64,000 nucleotides of DNA. It comes from Ashinkailepas kermadecensis. Its lineage: Eukaryota; Arthropoda; Thecostraca; Neolepadidae. Where the stretch lies: assembly GCA_034440615.1 (NCBI GenBank), contig JAOTOM010002715.1, positions 51,280 to 115,279 on the forward strand, read 5' to 3'. The notes beneath the pieces were generated by a model. It saw only the letters and a list, made by a program, of their open reading frames with translations. It was not told where the DNA came from and searched no databases. Shown in pieces: positions 58,106 to 64,000 of this stretch (its first letter is position 1; every line of letters starts with the position of its first letter). The position numbers were made by a program, and so were the translations under genes.

Positions 58106-58760
58106 AAAGGTGGTGCCTCGTCGGGGGGGGCGCACGGGTCCTGGGAGGTGATTGGGTGGAGTGGCGGCAGGATTTGCGCTTGGGAGGCGCGGTGGGTTTG
58201 GGCGGGATTCGTTGGTCTGGAGTTGTGGGTTCGACTGGCTTGGCAAGAGGGCCCATACCGTTGCTAAGGAAGTTGGCTTATAACTACATCCTTCGCGAAT
58301 TTATCAATAGCACCAATTTGTCATCTGGCAGTCATTCGTCGGCTGCCAGATCCCGTAGAGCTGAGTGCAGTCTCCACGCAAATCAAAAAGCTTATTGCAA
58401 ATTGCTGATGTTCGTAAGTTTAATTCTACTTATTTCAGCAGCGTCGATAGTAAAAACTAATTCGTTATTAAAACTTATATCAGTATTATATTTCGTGGTA
58501 GCCTTTAATTTATGCGGATCATTATGCCAGGTCTTCTCCCTCTATCTTGTTCATGAGACCACGTGACCTAGGAGCAAAAAGCAGCTGTAAAACCACCTAT
58601 ATGCGGTTTTGCAACGCATACATGAGAAAGTTTAGTAAGTATATTTACTAAGAGGGGAAGTGAGTTTAGCAGCAATATTTACTAAACTTCGAAAGGTTTA
58701 GTAGGCATTGTAACTAAAGTTTCCTATGGAGATTTCCTATGCAAACGTTCCAATTTTCAA
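58106..58760. other. No gene recognised
   Basis: A frame ending at 58566 has two hydrophobic C-terminal segments (LLMFVSLILLISAAS; LLKLISVLYFVVAFNL), but its N-terminal half is antisense LINE C and G-rich sequence, so it is probably fortuitous. 58620-58730 has TTTACTAAACTT / AGGTTTAGTA inverted repeats. Confidence 0.4.
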
Positions 58761-58769
58761 AAAGGGAAG

Positions 58770-59400
58770 TACGAAGTTGATAGGAAACTACAGGGCAGTC
58801 AGTTTGACCTCAATAGTTTGCAATAGACTAGACAATCTGGTTGATTAAACAGAATGTTCAGACTCATCTTGATAAGCACAACCTATTAAGGGATACTCAA
58901 CATGGATTTCGATATCGAAGGTCTTGTTTAACTAACCTATTGAAGTTCATGGAGTATGTTACTAAAGAAGTAGACAAAGCAGGATGGATGTTGTGTACTT
59001 GGACTTTAGCAAAGCTTTTTATAAAGTTCCACATGGGAGGCTAATTCATCTACAACAGCAACATGGGATTGTTGGAAAAGTTCTAGGTGGGATTGAATCA
59101 TGGTTGGGGGGAAGGAAACAGAGGGTAGTGTTAAATGGACGCACATCTAATTGGGTGGATGTTCTGAGTGGAGTACCACAGGGCTCTGTTCTAGGGCCAC
59201 TTCTCTTTATCACCTTTGTGAACAAAATTGAGGCAGGGCTGAGGAATTGTGTTCAAATTTGCTGATGACATCAAGCTGGTAGGAATTTCAAACAGTAGTG
59301 ACCACTAGTAATATTCAACTAGACTTCGAGGACCTAAAAAGTTGGCTGATCAATGGCAGGTATCTTCCAACTATGATAAGTTTAAGGTTATGCATCTGGG
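58770..59400 (+). pseudogene. CR1-like LINE reverse transcriptase fragment, frameshifted
   Basis: Different LINE clade, plus strand: QHGFRYRRSCLTNLLKF, then after a frame break VVYLDFSKAFYKVPHGRL, WLGGRKQRVVLNGRTSNW, SGVPQGSVLGPLLF and (after another break) FADDIKLVG. These are RT motifs 3-5 of CR1/L2-like elements; both ends are truncated. Confidence 0.85.
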
Positions 59401-59433
59401 GTCCGTACGTGTCTTTCAGATATACAATGGGAG

Positions 59434-60050
59434 GGAGTGAACATGGCCTCTTTTCTTTTCCCGTGCATTTTGGCGTGACACCGTTCATGCTTGTCATGGG
59501 TGGAGATCCCGGGTGGGTCGGGATCTGGACCCTGGTATTGTTAATTGTCATGTTCCTTTTGTTTGAAGACACCATGCAGTGAGATGGTGTTCGGCTCCTC
59601 GTGGCACCGCATCGCATAGAGGCCCTACTGGGGGACGCCCGAGTCCCGCGGGAGGAAGGACGCCAGGCGCTCGAGGAGTTAGACGTGGCAGGCGATGCCA
59701 TCACCAGGCCGGGAGAGAAACTCACCACCCGATCAGGATCCAGCACCGCCCACCCCTGCCGGCCAGATCAGCAGGCACTGGGCCGGGGCCCAGACCTTCG
59801 GCTCGAGGCGACAAATCACTTGGTCCGTACGGGGCATTACGGACCGCCCTCCAGGCCTGACGGACACCCACCCCTCCAGGATATCGGAACCAAAGAGGCG
59901 TGTTGGTCCCCCGTCACAAGCACCATGCGACTCAACTTCGAGGACTCAGTCACCCCCGGGGGGGGGCGGGCGAAGGCACGCGATTACCCCGATGAAACTG
60001 AACGGACGGGTTGGCCAGGGGAAGCTGGCCTACTTTTACAACATTTACGT
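59434..60050 (-). mobile_element. Second copy of the LINE 5' region (5' UTR and ORF1 start)
   Basis: 59590-60010 is homologous to the LINE B leader. It reads on the minus strand into a short frame beginning MVSSNKRNMTINNTRV, in the position of ORF1 but diverged. The element stops at about 59434 next to the CR1-like fragment. Confidence 0.65.
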
Positions 60051-60805
60051 GGCAACGTACGCTTATTTTATATGACGTCACAACTGGGCATGACCTGTTG
60101 GTGATTCAGGAACAGTATACCATTGACGATGCGCATAAAAACAAGGATATCAAATGTTCTTGAACATTTATTTTACCAAAGAAGTAAAATAAAACGACAC
60201 GTTCCAAACCTCGAATACATTGAGTGCATCAGACAAATCTATTTCGGATTGTTGGATCACCGGAAACGCTTTCATCGCCATCAGCTATGTTTCCCCGACG
60301 GAGGCGGGGGGGAGGGTGCGGCGGTCACCTGCAGCTTCAGGAACACCAAAGGCTGACAACTACCGCTCTAAACCATCCAACACTTCTCCCGATGTATTCG
60401 ACCGATCTCACAGGTACGCAACCACGGACGTTCAACACGAACCAGAGGCGTTCACTGGCAGCTGACAGGCCCTCAGGGCATCGGCCGGTCAACAGCGCAG
60501 TGTGACCTACTCCAAGTCGCACCTTAAATTACATCCTGCGCTGGTTATGTCCGTCACAATTGCAGGCACTTCTGGGTGATCTCCGACAGGCTACCTCAAC
60601 GGAGACGAACTGCCACACCTGCCAGGGGTCACGCGAGTATGTGTTGAACCTTGTATCGGCGGCAGGGTCTGACCAGGACCGGAGACTGCGTCCGCCACCG
60701 GTGATGCGGTGAGAAGTCGGCTGGATCACAGTGTCACTTACAGAGCAGCAGTCATCACAGTCAGGGCTGGCTTCACTTGGTCGTCCTTACAGCCCTGAAA
60801 CGACA
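60051..60805. other. No gene recognised
   Basis: Unique-looking sequence with short open frames only. It may be an intron of the minus-strand gene whose exon lies at 60806-61437. Confidence 0.4.
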
Positions 60806-61437
60806 CTAATTGCTGTGTTGGCCTGGTATGCAGCTTTCTAAGTCGCAGCGGTCGCGCCAACCGGGAACGCTCTCGTCCAGGGCCCGCACCAGCAGCGAGG
60901 GGTTGGTCACCAGCTGGACGAGGCCGCGCCGGGTGTCCAGCTTCGCCGACAGACCGTCCGCGTCAGCTGTCTGCCCCACCAGACGAACACGGCCGGTACG
61001 TCCACGAGCATCTCGCTGATGTCCGCCGTGAGCAGCTCCATCAGAGGCGCCACGTCCCAGGTGAAGCGACCACCAGGGCACGGCGTGAGGCGTGCCCGGC
61101 CGGCCACATCGTCCGGAGCCACGGCCATGGCTAGCAGCAGCCATGGCGTCCGGCTGCCGAGTGGGTGCAGCAGGGCATCCACAGGGTTGGCCTGCAACAT
61201 CTGGCCGGAAGGTGAGATGCGCAGAATCGTTGGCAGTGAGGCAGACAAATTGTGATGCATTTCGTATTCAACTTGATAGTCCTTTGCGGCCAGCATGGTT
61301 GCATGGTTGCGTGCTATGCAGACGCGCAGTTCGCTCTCGGACAGTCGACAGGACGGGTGAGACAGCAGGGGATGGACCACTTCACCACGAATCCTCTTCG
61401 GCAGCATGTCACGCATCGCCAGCCTAGTGAGATCGGT
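60806..61437 (-). CDS. Unrecognised host-like coding exon, with one apparent frame break
   Basis: Minus-strand open frame from a good acceptor (GATGTCCTTCAG| at 61438) encoding TDLTRLAMRDMLPKRIRGE, then LSHPSCRLSESELRVCIARN, EYEMHHNLSASLPTILRIS, and RTPWLLLAMAVAPDDVAG to SEMLVDVPAVFV. Near 60980 the sensible continuation (LVGQTADADGLSAKLD, then LLVRALDESVPGWRDRCDLES) is in a different frame and ends at a stop about 60806. The amino-acid composition is normal and not repeat-like, unlike surrounding ORFs. I do not recognise the family. The frame break could be a base error or a pseudogene lesion. No upstream exon was identified; LINE D lies immediately upstream. Confidence 0.5.
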
Positions 61438-61449
61438 CTGAAGGACATC

Positions 61450-62880
61450 GTTAGTTAGTTAGTTATTTGGGCTTTAGGGCGCGTCGACAACTATGGTCAT
61501 ATTGCGCCCATAACTAAGATGATATTTATAGAAATATGATTAGACAAAGTGTCAAGCCTCTCATTGTGGGCACCGACTAAGTGGTGCTACTGTGTGATAG
61601 ATTTTACATGTAATGCATATCAGTGTGGAGAATATATTACCGAGAACGATACGTCAGAAAGGAAGTCGATCAGTTGTCCTGGTTGAACATTGCTAGAGTT
61701 GTCAGACAGAATATCATTAAGTGAATCTACCTGTGCAGATCCAAAGTGACGTCTTCGCTGTTCAGCATAAAGTGGGCACGAGATCAAAACATGGCGAACT
61801 GTCAGTGGTGCACGACATCTTGTGCACCGAGGTTTCTCGCCACCGCACAACAGATAACCGTGAGTGGCATAGGTATGCCCAATGCGGAGGCGGCACAATG
61901 TAACCTCTTCTTGTCTATGTTTAAGACAGGACGAGCTCCATGGTCTCAGACGTTGTTTAATGGCTCTCAGTTTGTTCGCCTGTGTCGCGTCCCACATTGC
62001 CTACCACTTGTCTAAGAGGAAGGTGGACACCTCTCGGTAATGGTCCGTGGCAGGAAGTGGAAGCGAATGAGTGCACGGCGCGCGCGCTGCTCGCTTCGCC
62101 GCAGCATCCGCCAACTCGTTACCGGAAATACCCACATGGCTGGGAATCCAACACAAGAGCACACGGCGTTCCATGTTGTTCATTTTCGTCAGACCGCATA
62201 CAATATCACGCAAAAGGGGGTTAGACGGATAAAATGTGTTCAGGGCCAAAAGGCTGCTTAAAGAATCGGTGAAAATAACATGTCGATCTCCCACCGACAC
62301 TTCGATGTAGCATAAGGCTTTCAAAATAGCGATAAGTTCTGATGAATACACAGATGCGTAAGGTGGGAGGGAAAAAGATCGGATAACAGAGCCACAAACA
62401 AAAGCGCTGCCCACACCGTCCTCGGTTCGAGATCCATCGGTATAGGTAGTCGCCCAGCCCTGAAATGATTCTATATGTTCCAAAGCCAGAGAGCGAAACT
62501 CTTCTGGGGAAACATCTGATTTCCTCGTTTTCGCGAGGGATGTATCCACTTCTGGTGCGATAAGCTCCCATGGGGGAGTCTGCATGCCCTCGTCTCTCCG
62601 AATTCCTTGGAGGCTCAGCTGACTTTCCTGGAAAAGCTTGCGAATGCGCACACCAAAAGGCGCAACACTCAAGTTTCGCTCCGTTGAAAAGAGTGTTGTT
62701 AGTCGTCGTGAAAAAACATGAGAGTAAGTCGGGTGGTCAGGGAACTGGCGAAGTTTACAAGCGTAGCGCATTCCCAGACTTTCTCTGCGCAGAAAGAGAG
62801 GAGCCTCGTGTGCCTCTGCTAGCAGGCTCATTGTGGGCGAGGTGCGGAATGCCCCGGTAAGGACATCGACTGCCTGCTAA
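61450..62880 (-). pseudogene. LINE D: 5'-truncated RT end, RNase H and 3' tail
   Basis: 62831-62001: end of RT (SLGMRYACKLRQFPDHPTYS) and RNase H (TYTDGSRTEDGVGSAFVCG, FTDSLSSLLALN, CWIPSHVGISGNELADAA). A frame break at about 62000, then 61997-61620: LCRLRIGHTYATHGYLLCGG, CTRCRAPLTVRHVLISCP, stop. The tail at 61450-61512 has the GGGCGC/GCGCCC stem and TAACTAACTAACTAAC end. Confidence 0.88.
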
Positions 62881-62903
62881 TTGACATAAGGCCACCGACT
62901 ATA

Positions 62904-63042
62904 GTTAGTTATTTGGGTTTTAGGGTTGGTTGGTTGGTTGTTGGAGTTTAGGGGCGCATCGACTGCGGCGGTCATGCAGCGCCCATTGGGTTTTAGGGCA
63001 CCCAAACAAAAAAGTGATCATTTAGCGCACATAATGTTCATT
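62904..63042 (-). mobile_element. Two nested solo LINE 3' tails, inner one with 13-bp TSD
   Basis: The outer copy starts TAGTTAGTTATTTGGGTTTT and resumes TTTTAGGGCACCC...TTTAGCGCACAT. The inner copy (62926-62985, 60 bp, TTGGTTGGTTGGTTGTTGGA...GCAGCGCCCA) interrupts it. The perfect TSD TTGGGTTTTAGGG (62913-62925 and 62986-62998) is itself part of the outer tail. Confidence 0.92.
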
Positions 63043-64000
63043 TAGCATGCCAGAGTCGTATGGAGAGTTACTAAGGTGAGTATATGGCCTGAAATCCTAT
63101 CGCTCTTAGGTACCGGAAGGAATGATATCCGAGTCGTCTGCTAGCACGATTTGCTAGATGTCCGATCTTATTTCCGTAAAACAACTACCGACAAACCACC
63201 GACTATCAGCGGTCTCATGCCATACGAGATTGCTCAAGCAGTAAGCTGTGTGAAAGAGGTTCCTGCGCACCTGGTGAGCGTCATTAATTCTGTTGGAATA
63301 TTTGAACATTGGAACATTTGAGCACGATGGAAGAGTTGCCAACCGGCCATCTAACTTACCATCTAGTGTGATCTTACTAACTATCTAATGTGTCTGGACC
63401 TACGCCGACACGACGCCCAATGTCCCAGGTGATTGCATTAGGCATTAGGCAAGACGTGATTGCATTAAGTTTATTGTTGGCTTCTGTAAAAGAGTTAGCT
63501 TGGAACGTCTTAATCCCATCCATTCAGTCACCGATCCAATCGGGGCAGTTCAATGAACCTTGCACCTTCCCCCGCCCTCTCCGGAGATGTGACCTCAATA
63601 CCGTGCAGCCGATGGCTGTACCTTCACCTCCCCTATCCGACCGGCGCACCCCGCCGCCGTCGTTAATTATTAGATGTAACTGTGTTCACATAAAGTTATA
63701 CGTTTGGCTGTCCCGTAACCGTAATTGGTATAATCCTGTAAGCCTTGCGATTGCAAAAGTGTACCGTAATAGTAACTGTAAAATAGTATACCGTAAATAT
63801 CACTTAGTAACTATCACTAAATATAGGCCCACTTCCGACGAAGCTTCGAGAACATGAATGTGACGTAAATGGGCGTATGCATGCTCGGCCAATCAGCGGC
63901 CGGGGGTGACTAGAATCAGTACAGAGAAGGTGGACACGAAACATAGAGGGGATGGAAGGTCTGGATTATGGTGCCAGATTACGGAAACTAGGTCTGTACT
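63043..64000. other. No gene or repeat recognised
   Basis: AT-richer sequence; the only long frame (63390-63857) has no recognisable domain. No tandem repeat seen. Confidence 0.4.

Noticed and set aside
58054..58566. 170-codon frame with two hydrophobic segments
   Set aside because: The first half is antisense LINE C and G-rich sequence; no homologue recognised.

Overview
This is a eukaryotic, almost certainly arthropod, genome window. Reasons: one spliced gene of 13 coding exons with clean GT-AG junctions, several families of non-LTR and LTR retrotransposons, tRNA-derived SINEs, a hAT-like MITE family, and short runs of the arthropod telomere unit TTAGG. A crustacean (possibly a barnacle) would fit the moderate GC content and the extreme density of minisatellites, but the species is a guess.

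Layout. (1) 1828-28061, minus strand: a complete splicing factor 1 gene (SF1, branchpoint-binding protein). I assembled 13 coding exons whose phases all agree. They total 2118 nt (705 codons plus stop), with ULM, SPSP motif, KH-QUA2, two CCHC zinc knuckles and a proline-rich tail. Its introns are full of minisatellites, five MITE copies, five tRNA-type SINEs and many roughly 55-60 bp fragments that are solo 3' tails of the local LINE family. Several minisatellites are built from the gene's own splice sites. (2) 28.4-36.0 kb: gene-poor repeats, including a permuted and inverted repeat complex, TTAGG-like runs and an array of alternating inverted 15-mers (34.8-35.3 kb). (3) 36.0-51.5 kb: nested elements. 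A small LTR-like sequence with a primer-binding site lies next to a 20-bp array. LINE A (RT and RNase H at 36.7-39.1 kb, endonuclease at 50.8-51.5 kb) is split by an 11.1-kb LTR element with 3.0- and 3.4-kb LTRs and no recognisable coding region (LARD-like). (4) 51.5-57.1 kb: LINE B, almost full length but broken. (5) 57.3-63.0 kb: truncated LINEs C and D, a CR1-like RT fragment, a second copy of the LINE 5' region, and one unrecognised host-like coding exon (60.8-61.4 kb) whose splice acceptor sits directly against the LINE D tail.

How parts connect. The LINE family ends in a conserved 3' stem-loop (GGGCGC...GCGCCC) followed by a (TAAC)n or (AACC)n-type tail. A tRNA-Lys-like SINE ends in a similar stem-loop and tail, which suggests the LINE machinery mobilises it. 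Many insertions consist of the stem-loop alone, flanked by 12-16 bp target-site duplications. The (CTAAC)n tails also resemble metazoan branchpoints, the sequence SF1 itself recognises.

Limits: no database search was possible. Homology calls rest on recognised motifs, repeat copy numbers are approximate, and two stretches (about 13.24-13.55 kb and 39.07-39.67 kb) look like sequencing or assembly artefacts.
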